48,600 nucleotides of DNA from Betaproteobacteria bacterium (GCA_020621865.1 JAHRYW010000002.1:397312-445911), one strand, 5' to 3'. Counted from the stretch's first letter, positions 26,120 through 40,599 are shown. Notes: a model not told the origin generated them from the letters alone. Numbers and translations are program-made.

Positions 26120-27349
26120 ATGAGCATTATCGAAGTTCAAGTTCCGCAACTGTCCGAGTCCGTCGCCGAAGGCACGCTGGCCTCCTGGAAGAAGAAGGTC
26201 GGCGAAGCCGTCGGTCGCGATGAAATTCTGATCGATATCGAAACCGACAAGGTTGTTCTCGAAGTTCCGTCGCCGGGTGCCGGCGTTCTGGTCGAAATCG
26301 TCAAGGGCGACGGTGAAACCGTCGTTTCCGGCGAGCTGATCGCCCGCATCGACACCGAAGCCAAGGCTGGCGCCGCCGCTCCGGCTGCTGCTGCCGCACC
26401 TGCGGCCGCTGCTCCCGCTGCTGCACCGGCAGCGGCTGCTGCCGCTCCGGCTGGCACGGCCAGCCCGTCGGCCCGCAAGATCCTCGACGAGAAGGGCATT
26501 GCCGCTGCCGACGTCGCCGGTACCGGCCGTGGTGGTCGCGTGACCAAGGAAGATGCGGTTGCCGCCGCACCGAAGGCCATTCCGGCTGCTGCCGCCGCTC
26601 CGGCTGCGGTTTCCATTGCCGCGCCGACGACCGGCGTTGCTTTGGGCGAGCGCACCGAACAGCGCGTGCCGATGACCCGTCTGCGTGCCCGTGTTGCCGA
26701 GCGTCTGCTGCAGTCGCAAGCAACCAATGCCATCCTGACCACGTTCAACGAAGTCAACATGGCGCCGGTCATGGCCCTGCGCAAGCAATACGGCGAAAAG
26801 TTCGAGAAGACCCACGGCGTTCGCCTGGGCTTCATGGGTTTCTTCGTCAAGGCTGCTTGTGCTGCCCTGCAGAAGTTCCCGGTCCTGAATGCCTCGGTCG
26901 ACGGTAACGACATCGTTTATCACGGCTACATCGACATCGGTATCGCCGTCGGTTCGCCGCGTGGTCTGGTCGTGCCGATCCTGCGCAATGCTGACCAGAT
27001 GTCGATCGCCGACATCGAGAAGAAGATCGCTGAATTCGGCGCCAAGGCCAAGGACGGCAAGCTGTCCATCGAAGACCTGACCGGCGGCACCTTCTCCATC
27101 TCCAACGGTGGTATCTTCGGCTCGATGATGTCGACCCCGATCATCAACCCGCCGCAATCCGCGATCCTCGGCATTCATGCCACCAAGGACCGCGCCGTGG
27201 TCGAGAACGGCCAGGTTGTCGTGCGTCCGATCAACTATCTGGCGATGTCCTACGATCACCGCATCATCGACGGCCGTGAAGCCGTCCTCGGTCTGGTGAC
27301 CATGAAGGAAGCGCTGGAAGATCCGTCCCGCCTGCTGCTCGGCGTCTAA
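26120..27349 (+). CDS. sucB: Dihydrolipoyl succinyltransferase (E2)
   Basis: Core of the 2-oxoglutarate dehydrogenase complex. 409 residues. The lipoyl domain (1-76) has the lipoylated Lys in 'ETDKVVLEV'. A flexible Ala/Pro linker follows (about 80-115), then the E3/E1-binding domain with '[13 protein letters not shown]' and '[13 protein letters not shown]'. A second Ala/Pro linker leads to the catalytic domain, ending in '[16 protein letters not shown]' with the catalytic His and Asp. Co-transcribed with sucA. Confidence 0.97.
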   Translation: MSIIEVQVPQLSESVAEGTLASWKKKVGEAVGRDEILIDIETDKVVLEVPSPGAGVLVEIVKGDGETVVSGELIARIDTEAKAGAAAPAAAAAPAAAAPAAAPAAAAAAPAGTASPSARKILDEKGIAAADVAGTGRGGRVTKEDAVAAAPKAIPAAAAAPAAVSIAAPTTGVALGERTEQRVPMTRLRARVAERLLQSQATNAILTTFNEVNMAPVMALRKQYGEKFEKTHGVRLGFMGFFVKAACAALQKFPVLNASVDGNDIVYHGYIDIGIAVGSPRGLVVPILRNADQMSIADIEKKIAEFGAKAKDGKLSIEDLTGGTFSISNGGIFGSMMSTPIINPPQSAILGIHATKDRAVVENGQVVVRPINYLAMSYDHRIIDGREAVLGLVTMKEALEDPSRLLLGV

Positions 27350-27363
27350 TCGACGTCGTTTGG

Positions 27364-27392
27364 GCGCCAGTGTCCCACAAGGGCGCTGGCGC
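27364..27392 (+). other. Intercistronic hairpin between sucB and lpd
   Basis: GCGCCAG (27364-27370) pairs with CTGGCGC (27386-27392), with possible inner pairs TCCC/GGG, followed only by TTT. This looks like a processing or stabilising hairpin rather than a full terminator. Confidence 0.5.
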
Positions 27393-27423
27393 TTTGCACA
27401 TCTGAATATCGAAAGGTTGAATC

Positions 27424-28848
27424 ATGTCCAAGCAATTTGACGTGCTCGTCATCGGTGGTGGTCCTGGCGGCTATATCGCTGCCATTCGTGCTTCCCAACT
27501 TGGCTTCACCGCTGCGTGCGCCGAATCCAATCCTTATGCCGACCCGAAGGGCGAGCCGCGTCTTGGCGGTACCTGCCTGAACGTCGGCTGCATCCCGTCC
27601 AAGGCCCTGCTGCACACCTCGCACCTGTTCGAGGAAGCCAATCACAGCTTTGAAGCCCAGGGCATCAAGGTCGGCAAGGCCAGCATCGACGTACCGGTCA
27701 TGAAGGCCCGCAAGGATGGCGTGGTCAATCAACTGACCGGCGGCATCAAGATGCTGCTGAAGAAGAACAAGGTCACGTTCCTGCCGGGTCACGGTTCCTT
27801 CGTCGGCAAGGAAGGCGATTACTGGAAGGTCAAGGTCGGCGCCGAGGAAGTGCTGGCCAAGCAGGTCATCGTCGCCACCGGCTCCAAGGCCCGTCATCTG
27901 CCGAACCTGCCGGTCGACCAGAAGATCGTCATGGACAACGAAGGCGCCCTGAATCAGGAATCCGTGCCGAAGAAGCTGGCCATCATCGGTGCTGGCGTGA
28001 TTGGCCTGGAAATGGGTTCGGTCTGGCGTCGTGTCGGTGCCGAAGTCACCGTTCTCGAAGCCATGCCGGATTTCCTGGCTGCTGCCGACGTCGATGTCGC
28101 CAAGGAAGCCCTGAAGCTGTTCACCAAGCAAGGTCTGAACATTCAGATGGGCGTCAAGATCGGCGACATCAAGACGACCAAGAAGGGCGTCTCGATTGCC
28201 TACGAAGACAAGGACGGCAAGGCCCAGAAGCTGGATGCCGATCGCCTGATCGTCTCGATTGGCCGCGTGCCGAACACCGATGGCCTGAATGCCGAAGGCG
28301 TCGGCCTGAAGTTGGATGCCCGCGGCTTCGTCGAAGTCAATGGCCACTGCCAGACCAACCTGCCGGGTGTCTGGGCGATCGGCGACGTCGTGCGCGGCCC
28401 GATGCTGGCGCACAAGGCGCATGAAGAAGGCGTCATGGTTGCCGAGCTGATGGCTGGTCAAGCCGGTCACTGCAACTTCGACACTATCCCCTGGGTCATC
28501 TACACCTCGCCGGAAATCGCCTGGGTTGGCAAGACCGAGCAGGCACTCAAGGCCGAAGGCATCGAGTACAAGCCGGGCAAGGTGCCTTTCCTGGCCAACG
28601 GCCGTGCGCTGGGCATGGGCGATCCGTCCGGCTTCGTCAAGGTGCTGGCCTGCAAGAAGACCGACCGCATCCTGGGTGTGCACATCATTGGCGCCAACGC
28701 CTCCGAAATCATCGCCGAAGCTGTCGTCGCGATGGAATTCGGCGGTGCTGCCGAGGATCTGGCCCGCATTTGCCACGCTCACCCGACCCTGTCGGAGACC
28801 GTGCATGAAGCGGCACTGGCCTGCGACAAGCGCACCTTGAATTTCTAA
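27424..28848 (+). CDS. lpd: Dihydrolipoyl dehydrogenase (E3)
   Basis: Reoxidises dihydrolipoamide, passing electrons to FAD and NAD. 474 residues. FAD motif '[17 protein letters not shown]', redox disulfide '[16 protein letters not shown]', NAD motif '[17 protein letters not shown]' and the active-site His/Glu '[14 protein letters not shown]' are all present. It completes the 2-oxoglutarate dehydrogenase genes and is followed by a strong terminator. Confidence 0.98.
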   Translation: MSKQFDVLVIGGGPGGYIAAIRASQLGFTAACAESNPYADPKGEPRLGGTCLNVGCIPSKALLHTSHLFEEANHSFEAQGIKVGKASIDVPVMKARKDGVVNQLTGGIKMLLKKNKVTFLPGHGSFVGKEGDYWKVKVGAEEVLAKQVIVATGSKARHLPNLPVDQKIVMDNEGALNQESVPKKLAIIGAGVIGLEMGSVWRRVGAEVTVLEAMPDFLAAADVDVAKEALKLFTKQGLNIQMGVKIGDIKTTKKGVSIAYEDKDGKAQKLDADRLIVSIGRVPNTDGLNAEGVGLKLDARGFVEVNGHCQTNLPGVWAIGDVVRGPMLAHKAHEEGVMVAELMAGQAGHCNFDTIPWVIYTSPEIAWVGKTEQALKAEGIEYKPGKVPFLANGRALGMGDPSGFVKVLACKKTDRILGVHIIGANASEIIAEAVVAMEFGGAAEDLARICHAHPTLSETVHEAALACDKRTLNF

Positions 28849-28868
28849 ACGCGCGTCGACTGTCCATC

Positions 28869-28901
28869 AAGGCGGGTTGCGGTTACGCACCCGCCTTTTT
28901 T
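28869..28901 (+). terminator. Rho-independent terminator of the sucAB-lpd operon
   Basis: AAGGCGGGT / ACCCGCCTT around an 11-base loop, with a T6 run overlapping the stem end. It begins 21 bp after the lpd stop. Confidence 0.88.
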
Positions 28902-28944
28902 ATTTGCGAAAATACGACCTTTCCCAACGCAGAACCCCGCAACG

Positions 28945-30063
28945 ATGCCCCACAAGAAATTGAACGTCGCCGCCCAGGGCATGCTCGACGCCTATCAGAA
29001 CCTGCTCGATGCCCGCGGCTACATCGCTGACGCCGCCCAGATGACGGCCGCCAACGCCCTGCAGGCGCTGTACACCAATCTGCTGTCTTTCAAGGTTGAT
29101 CGCGGCAGCACCCTCAAGCGCCTGCTGGCGCCGCCCAAGCCGCCGAAGGGCGTGTATTTCTGGGGCGGGGTCGGGCGTGGCAAGAGCTTCCTGATGGATT
29201 GCTTCTATGATTCGGTGCCTTATCGCCGCAAGCGACGCATCCACTTCCATGCCTTCATGCAGCAGATCCACCGCGACCTGGAGCAATACAAGGGCGAGCC
29301 GGATCCGGTGCTGAAAGTCGCCGAGCAGATCGCCCGTGAGGTTCGGCTGCTCTGCTTCGACGAATTCCACGTTTCCGATATCGCCGACGCGATGATCCTC
29401 GGCCGCCTGATGAACTCGCTGTTCGGCCACGGTGTGATCGTCGTGATGACCTCCAACTATCCGCCGGACAAGCTTTATCCGAACGGCCTGCATCGCGAAA
29501 GCTTCCTGCCGACCATCGCGCTGCTCAATCAGAATCTCGACGTTTTTGAGGTCGATTCGGGTGTCGATTACCGTCTGCGGGCGCTGGAACAGGTCGAGAT
29601 TTATCACCATCCGGCCGATGCCCGTGCCGAGAAGAAGATGCTCGATTACTTCCGGATGGTGGCCGGTGAGGAGGGCAAGAAGGGCGGGCACATCGAGATA
29701 CTGGGGCGCAACATCGACACCGTGCGCCGCGGCCACGGCGTCATCTGGTTCGATTTCCGCACCCTGTGCGGCGGGCCGCGCTCGCAGAACGACTATCTCG
29801 AAATCTCTCGCGGCTATCACACCGTGCTGCTCTCGCACATCCCGAAGATGACCATGCACCAGGCCTCCGAAGCCCGGCGCTTTACCTGGCTGGTCGACGT
29901 CTTCTACGACCACAAGGTCAAGCTGATCGCCACTGCCGATTGCGCCGCCGAAGCCCTCTATACTGAGGGAACGCAGGCCGGGGAATTTGCCCGGACGGTC
30001 AGCCGGCTAACCGAGATGAATTCTCGGGAATATCTTGCCCTGCCGCACATCGCATCCGCCTGA
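28945..30063 (+). CDS. zapE: Cell division protein ZapE (AFG1-like ATPase)
   Basis: An AAA+ type ATPase reported in E. coli to influence Z-ring stability. 372 residues. Walker A 'WGGVGRGKSFLMD', Walker B 'LLCFDEFHVSDIADAM' and 'VVMTSNYPPDKLYPNGL' are characteristic. A stop-to-start gap of 9 bp, with an overlapping ribosome binding site, links it to the secretin-like gene, so co-transcription is likely. Confidence 0.95.
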   Translation: MPHKKLNVAAQGMLDAYQNLLDARGYIADAAQMTAANALQALYTNLLSFKVDRGSTLKRLLAPPKPPKGVYFWGGVGRGKSFLMDCFYDSVPYRRKRRIHFHAFMQQIHRDLEQYKGEPDPVLKVAEQIAREVRLLCFDEFHVSDIADAMILGRLMNSLFGHGVIVVMTSNYPPDKLYPNGLHRESFLPTIALLNQNLDVFEVDSGVDYRLRALEQVEIYHHPADARAEKKMLDYFRMVAGEEGKKGGHIEILGRNIDTVRRGHGVIWFDFRTLCGGPRSQNDYLEISRGYHTVLLSHIPKMTMHQASEARRFTWLVDVFYDHKVKLIATADCAAEALYTEGTQAGEFARTVSRLTEMNSREYLALPHIASA

Positions 30064-30072
30064 GGAGGCAAT

Positions 30073-30870
30073 TTGAAAAATGCCCTGAATTTCCTGCTGA
30101 CCGTAGCATTTACGCTGTGGATGGGGGTTGCGGCCGCACAGCAGATGGAAATCATCGAACTGCGCAGCAAGAGCGTCGACGAAGTGCTGCCGGCGCTGTT
30201 GCCGCTGGTCGAGCCGGGGGGCACGCTGAGCGGCATGAACAACCAACTATTTCTGAAGGCTTCGCCGAAGAACCGCGACGAGATCAAGCGGGCGCTGGCC
30301 GCCATCGACCGGCCGTCGCGGCGGCTGATCATCCACGTCTCCCAGAACCGGCAGGCCGAGAATGTCGCCCGTGGTGGTGAGGCGAGCGGCCAGGTGGTGC
30401 TCGGCAGCACCCGGCGCAGCAATGTCGAAGCACGCGTCTGGGACACCAAGAGCGTGCGCGGCGAGAGCGCGGCGCAGATGGTGCAGACCGTCGAGGGCGG
30501 CCAGGCTTTCATCCAGGTTGGTCGTTCGCTGGCCATCCCGATGCGCCAGGTCGTCGTCGGCCCGGGTGGCGCGGTGGTCAATGAAGGTTATGTTTACCAG
30601 GACGTCGGCCGCGGCTTCTATGCCGTGCCGCGCGTCAACGGTCAGCGGGTGACGCTCGACATCAGCCAGCAGTCGGCCAGCCAGGGCGGCTATGGCAGCA
30701 TCAACAGCCAGCGTCTGGCGACGACGGTTTCCGGGCGGCTCGGCGAATGGATAGAACTTGGCGGCAGCGGCCGCCAGGCCAGCGGCAATCAGGGCGGCGC
30801 GCTCAGTCTTTCAACGAGCGAGGCGCGTGACAATCGCTCGATCTGGTTAATGGTGGAGGAAGTGCAGTGA
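30073..30870 (+). CDS. Secretin N-domain-like exported protein without channel domain
   Basis: 265 residues with a signal peptide ('ALNFLLTVAFTLWMGVAAA', cleavage near AQQ). Residues about 25-90 match the small N1/NolW-type ring domain of secretins: 'IIELRSKSVDEVLPALLPLV' then 'LFLKASPKNRDEIKRALAAI' and 'RRLIIHV'. The channel-forming secretin domain is missing; instead there is a beta-rich Gly/Ser C-terminal half. It may be a periplasmic partner of a secretion or pilus secretin. The start is TTG, set by GAGGAGG 4 bp upstream. A USS-like repeat begins one base after this start codon and spans much of the signal peptide. Confidence 0.7.
   Translation: MKNALNFLLTVAFTLWMGVAAAQQMEIIELRSKSVDEVLPALLPLVEPGGTLSGMNNQLFLKASPKNRDEIKRALAAIDRPSRRLIIHVSQNRQAENVARGGEASGQVVLGSTRRSNVEARVWDTKSVRGESAAQMVQTVEGGQAFIQVGRSLAIPMRQVVVGPGGAVVNEGYVYQDVGRGFYAVPRVNGQRVTLDISQQSASQGGYGSINSQRLATTVSGRLGEWIELGGSGRQASGNQGGALSLSTSEARDNRSIWLMVEEVQ
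30076..30110 (+). repeat. USS-like repeat, copy 5 (exact core, in a signal peptide)
   Basis: Core GACCGTAGCATT at 30099-30110, AATTT at 30088-30092 and AAAAAT at 30076-30081, in the common register. Here the tracts are mixed A/T rather than pure T, so AT-richness rather than an exact base seems to be conserved. The gene reads the core as part of Leu-Thr-Val-Ala-Phe, unlike in psd and mnmC. Confidence 0.7.
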
Positions 30871-31139
30871 GTGATTTGAAACGTCATATCGGGCAAAAGG
30901 TGGCGCTGGCGACAGCGGGCTTCTGCGCCCTGCTGACCGTGCCGGCCTTTGGCCTGTTCGTCTGGTTGTGGATGGAACGCGGGCTGGCCGATACCTGGGT
31001 GCCGAGCGCCCTGGCGGCGGTCGGTTTTCTTGGTGCCTGCACGGTGGTGCTGTACGTGATCAGCCGGCCGCAACCGCCCCTGCCCGACGAGAATGCTACG
31101 ACCATAGAAACAAGTGCTGGCCCCAGGGTCGATGGCTAA
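30867..31139 (+). CDS. Small membrane protein of unknown function
   Basis: 90 residues with two predicted membrane spans (about 12-36 and 45-66: 'FCALLTVPAFGLFVWLWM', 'AALAAVGFLGACTVVLYVI' approximately) and a short polar tail. The GTG start overlaps the stop of the secretin-like gene (GTGA), and GGAGGA lies upstream, so it is translated from the same mRNA. I do not recognise a family. Its 3' end, including the stop codon, runs through an interrupted copy of the USS-like repeat. Confidence 0.6.
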   Translation: MSDLKRHIGQKVALATAGFCALLTVPAFGLFVWLWMERGLADTWVPSALAAVGFLGACTVVLYVISRPQPPLPDENATTIETSAGPRVDG

Positions 31140-31153
31140 AAAAGGCCAAAATC
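31092..31153 (-). repeat. USS-like repeat, copy 6 (apparently interrupted)
   Basis: AATGCTACG at 31092-31100 is the first nine bases of the reverse-oriented core. GGTC, the end of the core, appears at 31127-31130 after about 26 extra bases. TAAAAA at 31137-31142 and AAAATC at 31148-31153 then fall in the standard AT-tract register. GGC and GGCC between them match copy 7 inside mnmC. The best reading is a copy split by a small insertion, but this is less certain than the intact copies. Confidence 0.45.
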
Positions 31154-31161
31154 CAAAAACA

Positions 31162-31186
31162 AACCCGGCGTCAGGCCGGGTTTTTT
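31162..31186. terminator. Bidirectional terminator
   Basis: AACCCGGC / GCCGGGTT with a 5-base loop. T6 follows on the plus strand and TTTGTTTTT on the minus strand, so it can end both the zapE operon and the convergent histidine kinase gene. Confidence 0.85.
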
Positions 31187-31203
31187 ATTGTTCTCCCTGA
31201 GGT

Positions 31204-34686
<3,483 letters not shown>

Positions 34687-34847
34687 TGTTGTGCTCGGGC
34701 GTTTTCGGGGCGACGTGGAAGTCGGTCTTCCTGACCGCCAAACCGGGGTTATGTCATTAATCGCAATATTACGCCTTTTGATAAAAGTGAGGCGGGGATA
34801 AAAAAACCCGGCACGAGGCCGGGTTTGGTTTGCGCTTATGGCTGGGA
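34687..34847. other. Gap between histidine kinase and metY
   Basis: Holds the metY terminator on the minus strand (34799-34825) and, presumably, the histidine kinase promoter. An AT-rich patch at 34752-34802 is the likely promoter area, but no clear -35/-10 pair stands out. Confidence 0.4.
34799..34825 (-). terminator. Rho-independent terminator of metY
   Basis: Read on the minus strand: AACCCGGC, 5-base loop, GCCGGGTT followed by a T-run. The stem arms are identical to those of the terminator at 31162-31186, so near-identical hairpins flank the histidine kinase gene. Confidence 0.85.
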
Positions 34848-36131
<1,284 letters not shown>

Positions 36132-36200
36132 GCGTGCCTCTCTCTTTGTTTTTGTGGATAAAACGGGAAGTCTAGCAGGCGGCGGCAGCAGTCGTCTGGT

Positions 36201-38114
36201 CTACGCGCTGTCCTCAGCTTCGGCAGCCGGCTGGCGCGCCACCTTGAGCAGGAAACGGCCCGGATCGAGCGCATCGACCAGGTCGCGCTCCAGCGGCAGC
36301 GGCTCGCCTTCGAGCTGACTGACCAGTAGGTCGGCCATCAGCGCCGACCAGACGATGCCGCGCGCCCCGAAGCCTTGCACGCACCACAGGCCGGGCTGGC
36401 GGGGAAGGTTGTGCAGGCGGGTATTGGGTGTGGCGGCGGCGAGGTCTGGCACGGCGCCGACAATGGGCAGGCGGTCCGGCGACATCGGCCGGAAACCGAC
36501 GCGGCCATGCAGCGTCGCCGGGTCGGTGCCGGCGGCAAAATCGGGCAGGGTCAGGCGCAGGCGGGCCAGGTTGTCGGCGTGGTCGGCAGTTCGTTCGTCG
36601 GTGTCGTCATCCGCGTAGGACAGCGAGGCCCCGATCAGGCTCAGCCCATCGACTGCCGGCACCGCGTAGCCGATCTGGAACAGCACGGTGTTCAGCGCCG
36701 GCGCGGCATCGGCCGGCAGGTGGCTGACCTGGCCGCGGCCCGAGCGCTGCGGCAGCCAGGCAAATTGCTCGAAACCCGGCGCCGCGACGCCGCTGGCCAT
36801 GACCAGCACCGGCGCTTCGGCCAGTACGCTGCCATCGGCGGCCAGCGCCTGCCATTCTGATTTTGGCCTTTTTATGCCGGCGACCGTAGCATTCAGCCGC
36901 AGATCGATCCGTTCGGGGAAAGCGGCCAGCGCGGCGCGGCAGACGGATGGCGGTTGCACCCAGCCGCCGCCGGGGAACCACCAGCCGCCGATGCCCACCG
37001 GCTGGCCGAGCAACTGGCTGGCTTTTTCGGCATCGACGAATTGCAGGACTTCCGGCGGCAAGCCCAGTTGCTCGACGGTACGCCGCTGCTGCGCTTCGTG
37101 TTCCGGTTCGCGCGCCAGATGCAGCACGCCACAAGGCGACCAGCGGGCTTCGGGCAACCCGGCAAGCAGGGCGCGGGTAGCGAGGAAGCCAGCGCGGGTC
37201 AGGCGCGACAGCCGGTTGTCGTCGGCGCTGGGCAGCGGGCGCAGCATGCCGGCCAGGTTGCTGGAGGCGCCCTGGCCCGGTTCGCCGGCTTGCTCCAGCA
37301 CGGTCACCTGCCAGCCGGCGGCGGCCAGCGCGCAGGCCGTTGTGCTGCCGGCAATGCCGGCGCCGATGACGATGGCCCGGCGCTCGCTCGGTGTGACATG
37401 GCGGTCCGGTCGGCGCGAACGGAAGCGGCCGACCAGCATCTGTCGCTTGTTGGCATAGCCGGGTCGTTTCTCGACGTCGAATTCGGCGTCTTTCAGGGCC
37501 TGACGGACATGGCCGGCCACCGACCAGGTGGCCAGCGTGGCACCCGGCGCAGTCAGTCGGGCCAGACCCTTGCAGAAATGCGGCGACCACAGTTCCGGGT
37601 TCTTGGGCGGCGAAAAACCGTCGAGGAAAAAGGCATCGACCGAGGCATCGATGGCGCGCAATTGCGTCGCCGCATCGCCGAAGACCAGGGTCAGGATCAC
37701 CTGGCCGTCGGCCAGCTGCAAGCGGTGCATACCGGGCACCAGCGGCGGCCATTTCTGCTGCAGCTCAGTCGCCAGCTCGGCGAATTCCGGCCAGGTTTGC
37801 TGGCAGGCGGCGAGGTCGCTTGCGGTGAAGGGATGTTTCTCGAAGGAGATGAAATGCAGCCGCCGGCAGCGCTGTGGATCGTCGCGCCAGGCCTGCCAGG
37901 TGACCAGGAAATTCAGCCCGGTGCCGAAGCCGGTTTCAAGGATGACGAAGCGCTCGCGGCCCTGCCAGCGTTGCGGCAGCTCGTTGCCGGCCAGGAAGAC
38001 ATGATGGGTCTGCGCCGGGCCGCCGAGGGCGGAGTGATAGACATCGTCGAAGGCCGCCGAATAGGGCGTGCCGTAGGCAACCCGTTCGAGGCGGGCGGGC
38101 TGCAGTTTTTCCAC
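36201..38114 (-). CDS. mnmC: Bifunctional tRNA mnm5s2U34 enzyme MnmC
   Basis: Carries out the last two steps of mnm5s2U formation at tRNA position 34. The N-terminal methyltransferase (about 1-240) has '[16 protein letters not shown]' and '[17 protein letters not shown]'. The C-terminal FAD oxidase (about 260-610) has '[18 protein letters not shown]' and '[15 protein letters not shown]'. 637 residues. The GTG start at 38114 shares one base with the upstream stop (TAGTG), and '[10 protein letters not shown]' from there matches the usual N-terminus. A USS-like repeat lies inside the oxidase domain (around residue 407-418), encoding '[14 protein letters not shown]' where relatives vary. Confidence 0.94.
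   Translation of the reverse strand: MEKLQPARLERVAYGTPYSAAFDDVYHSALGGPAQTHHVFLAGNELPQRWQGRERFVILETGFGTGLNFLVTWQAWRDDPQRCRRLHFISFEKHPFTASDLAACQQTWPEFAELATELQQKWPPLVPGMHRLQLADGQVILTLVFGDAATQLRAIDASVDAFFLDGFSPPKNPELWSPHFCKGLARLTAPGATLATWSVAGHVRQALKDAEFDVEKRPGYANKRQMLVGRFRSRRPDRHVTPSERRAIVIGAGIAGSTTACALAAAGWQVTVLEQAGEPGQGASSNLAGMLRPLPSADDNRLSRLTRAGFLATRALLAGLPEARWSPCGVLHLAREPEHEAQQRRTVEQLGLPPEVLQFVDAEKASQLLGQPVGIGGWWFPGGGWVQPPSVCRAALAAFPERIDLRLNATVAGIKRPKSEWQALAADGSVLAEAPVLVMASGVAAPGFEQFAWLPQRSGRGQVSHLPADAAPALNTVLFQIGYAVPAVDGLSLIGASLSYADDDTDERTADHADNLARLRLTLPDFAAGTDPATLHGRVGFRPMSPDRLPIVGAVPDLAAATPNTRLHNLPRQPGLWCVQGFGARGIVWSALMADLLVSQLEGEPLPLERDLVDALDPGRFLLKVARQPAAEAEDSA
36859..36893 (+). repeat. 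USS-like repeat, copy 7 (exact core, inside mnmC)
   Basis: Core GACCGTAGCATT at 36882-36893, TTTTT at 36869-36873 and ATTTT at 36860-36864. The outer tract is in exact register; the inner T-run is shifted by one or two bases but extends as TTTTTAT to 36875. The motif is on the plus strand, antisense to mnmC. Confidence 0.75.
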
Positions 38115-38617
38115 TAATGCAGGCGGGAAGGACGCTTGCCGGGCGTGGGCGTGACCGCCGCCGGCGCGGCATAGTCGAGCGCCAGGTTCCATTGCGCCTG
38201 CTCGGCCCCGGCCCGCAACATGGCACACAGCATCTGCAGCAGGTCGGGCGTCAGCGGCAGCAGGAAGCTGCGCTCGCGGCCTTCGCGGAAGGTCAGGTTG
38301 AAACTGCCATCGCTCAGGGTGTCGAACTTGATCTCGCTGGTCAGCAGCGGCGTGGCGCCGAGCGGGTAGGTCGCCTTGTCATCGCGGAATGCCTGCTCGA
38401 AGCTCGGTGCCTCAACCGGCGCCGCGTCGGTAGCCGCGGCCAGCGGAGCCAGCGGGGCGGGCTGCTGACCCAGCAGCCCTGCCAGATGCGGCCACAGGTC
38501 GCGCAGGAAACGCCGCGTCAGCCAGATGCGAACTTCCTCATCGGCTTGGGTGGCGACGCGAAGCAGCAGTCGATCCTGCAGATGGTCGCAAGCGACTTGG
38601 AGTTGGCGTATTTGCAT
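38114..38617 (-). CDS. Hypothetical protein between lysS and mnmC
   Basis: 167 residues, soluble, no recognised domain. The first 60 residues are rich in Leu, Arg and Gln ('[20 protein letters not shown]'); an Ala/Pro linker follows; then a strand-rich part '[20 protein letters not shown]'. ATG 38617 is preferred, since a longer frame would begin in the palindrome upstream. Its TAG overlaps the mnmC GTG by one base, so the two are translationally coupled. Confidence 0.65.
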   Translation of the reverse strand: MQIRQLQVACDHLQDRLLLRVATQADEEVRIWLTRRFLRDLWPHLAGLLGQQPAPLAPLAAATDAAPVEAPSFEQAFRDDKATYPLGATPLLTSEIKFDTLSDGSFNLTFREGRERSFLLPLTPDLLQMLCAMLRAGAEQAQWNLALDYAAPAAVTPTPGKRPSRLH

Positions 38618-38634
38618 CGAATTTACCAAAAAAC

Positions 38635-38738
38635 GATGGTCGAGCGAGCGCAGGCGAGACAAGGCGCACGGTGCCGCCGCATAGCAGCGCTATGCAAGGT
38701 GCCGTGCAACGCCGTATCGCCAAGCGCAGCCGACCATC
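38635..38738. repeat. 104-bp imperfect palindrome after lysS
   Basis: The left arm starts with GATGGTCG (38635-38642) and the right arm ends with CGACCATC (38731-38738). The arms meet at GCATAGC-AGC-GCTATGC (38679-38695). Between these, GGCGA, GGCG and GCACGG segments also pair, giving a stem of about 50 bp with small mismatches. It starts 1 bp from the lysS stop codon. It looks like a mobile-type palindromic repeat (REP/NEMIS-like in form). No T-tract follows. The other copies cannot be seen in this window. Confidence 0.7.
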
Positions 38739-38739
38739 A

Positions 38740-40248
38740 TCATTCGGGACGCATGGAGGGGAACAGAATCACATCGCGGATCGCCGGGCTGTCCGTCAGC
38801 AACATGATCAACCGGTCAATGCCAATCCCGCAGCCGCCGGTCGGCGGCAGCCCGTATTCCAGCGCCCGGATGAAATCGGCGTCGTAATACATCGCTTCTT
38901 CATCCCCGGCATCCTTGGCCTTGGCCTGTTCCTGGAAGCGGGCGGCCTGGTCTTCGGCATCATTCAACTCGGAGAAACCGTTGGCGATCTCGCGGCCGAC
39001 GATGAACAGCTCGAAACGCTCGGTGATTTCCGGATTGCTATCGGAGGCACGGGCCAGCGGCGAGACTTCAACCGGGTAGTCGATGATGAAGGTCGGTTCC
39101 CAGCAATGGGCTTCGGCGCAGGCTTCGAACAGCTGCAGTTGCAGGCTGCCGAGGCCACCCGGCTTCAACGGCTCGCCAAAGTGCTTGATCTTGGCCTTCA
39201 GGAACTCGGCGTCGGCCAGTTCGGCATCGCTGAATTCCGGATGCTGGCGCTGGATCGCCTGGCAGATGGTCAGGCGATGGAAAGGCTTGGACAGATCCAG
39301 TTCGCGCCCCTGGTAAATGAACACTTCCTTGCCCAGCGCTTCACGAGCAGCATGACGGAGCAGGCCTTCGGTGAAGTCCATCAGCGTGTGGTAGTTCGCA
39401 TACGCCTCATAGAACTCCATCATCGTGAATTCCGGATTGTGGCGGGGCGAGAGGCCTTCGTTGCGGAAATTGCGGTTGATTTCGAAGACCTTCTCGAAGC
39501 CGCCGACGACCAGGCGCTTCAGGTAGAGCTCCGGGGCGATGCGCAGGAACTGCTGCATGTCCAGGGCGTTGTGGTGAGTGACGAAAGGTTTGGCCGAGGC
39601 GCCACCGGGAATCGGGTGCATCATCGGCGTCTCCACCTCCATGAAGTGATGGCTGACCATGTAGTTGCGGATCGAGGCAACGATGGCCGAACGGGCGCGG
39701 AAGGTGAAGCGCGTTTCCTCGTTCATGATCAGGTCAACGTAGCGCTGGCGATACTTCAGCTCCTGGTCGGACAGCCCGTGGAACTTGTCCGGCAGCGGGC
39801 GCAGCGACTTGGTCAGCAGGCGGACTTCGGCGGCCTGGATGGTCAGTTCGCCCGTCTTGGTCTTCATCAGCGTGCCGACCACCCCAAGGATGTCGCCCAG
39901 GTCCCAGCCCTTGAAGGCGGCGTAGGCTTCCTCGCCAACCTTGTCGCGGGCGATATAGACCTGGATGCGGCCGGTCATGTCCTGCAGCGTCGCGAACGAT
40001 GCCTTGCCCATGACCCGCTTCAACATCATGCGGCCGGCAACCTTGACCTCGACCGGCAGTCCTTCGAGTTCCTCGGTCGACTTCTCGCCATAGCCCTCGT
40101 GCAGGAGGGCGGCGGTATTTTCGCGCTGGAAATCGTTCGGGAAGGCTTGGCCGGTCTTGCGCCACTCGGCGAGCTTGGCACGACGCTCGGCGATGATATG
40201 GTTCTCGTCTTGCTGGACGGGCTGTTCGGCGTTGTCGGCTTGGGACAT
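38740..40248 (-). CDS. lysS: Lysyl-tRNA synthetase (class II)
   Basis: Charges tRNA-Lys. 502 residues, normal length. The OB-fold anticodon domain is at about 60-180 ('[19 protein letters not shown]'). Class II motif 2 is '[20 protein letters not shown]', and motif 3 is '[15 protein letters not shown]'. In many proteobacteria lysS follows prfB directly; here prfB is 8.1 kb upstream on the same strand, with an accessory cluster in between. Confidence 0.97.
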   Translation of the reverse strand: MSQADNAEQPVQQDENHIIAERRAKLAEWRKTGQAFPNDFQRENTAALLHEGYGEKSTEELEGLPVEVKVAGRMMLKRVMGKASFATLQDMTGRIQVYIARDKVGEEAYAAFKGWDLGDILGVVGTLMKTKTGELTIQAAEVRLLTKSLRPLPDKFHGLSDQELKYRQRYVDLIMNEETRFTFRARSAIVASIRNYMVSHHFMEVETPMMHPIPGGASAKPFVTHHNALDMQQFLRIAPELYLKRLVVGGFEKVFEINRNFRNEGLSPRHNPEFTMMEFYEAYANYHTLMDFTEGLLRHAAREALGKEVFIYQGRELDLSKPFHRLTICQAIQRQHPEFSDAELADAEFLKAKIKHFGEPLKPGGLGSLQLQLFEACAEAHCWEPTFIIDYPVEVSPLARASDSNPEITERFELFIVGREIANGFSELNDAEDQAARFQEQAKAKDAGDEEAMYYDADFIRALEYGLPPTGGCGIGIDRLIMLLTDSPAIRDVILFPSMRPE

Positions 40249-40599
40249 GGAGAAATCCTTGAAAATTGGGTTTGCTGCGGTAGCCCGCTAAAACCATGAA
40301 TTTTCGCCGATTTTGGCCTGTTGGGACAAGGGCAACAGGCTGCGTGCCAGACAAGCCTTAATGTCCGCCTTCGGAGGAAGCAGCCATGGTGCAAATGTAG
40401 ATCAGCTTGAGCGATCCGGAAGCGAAGCGCGAGGTTGCGTGGACTGTTGGAATTTACCCGGCCCCGAAAACCGCGGCGGGCCGGCACCGACAGGGTCGCG
40501 TGCAGGAAAGAAGCTGCGCGGCGAATGGATTTGCTGCATAGTGAGAATATTGCCTGTCACGCCGTGGCAACGGACGTGATCGATGAGGAGGAGGCAGAT
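40249..40599. other. Intergenic region between lysS and the ACT gene
   Basis: 351 bp between divergent genes. It has an 8-bp hairpin GCCTGTTG / CAACAGGC (40316-40340, 9-base loop) without a T-tract, ATTTTGGCC at 40310-40318 (like the outer tract of the USS-like repeat but with no core), and GAGGAGGAGG (40585-40594), the ribosome binding site of the next gene. An open frame crosses part of it on the plus strand but has no supported start. Confidence 0.4.

Noticed and set aside
40310..40340. ATTTTGGCC followed by a hairpin upstream of lysS
   Set aside because: Looks like the outer AT tract of the repeat, but no core is near; the hairpin lacks a T-tract.
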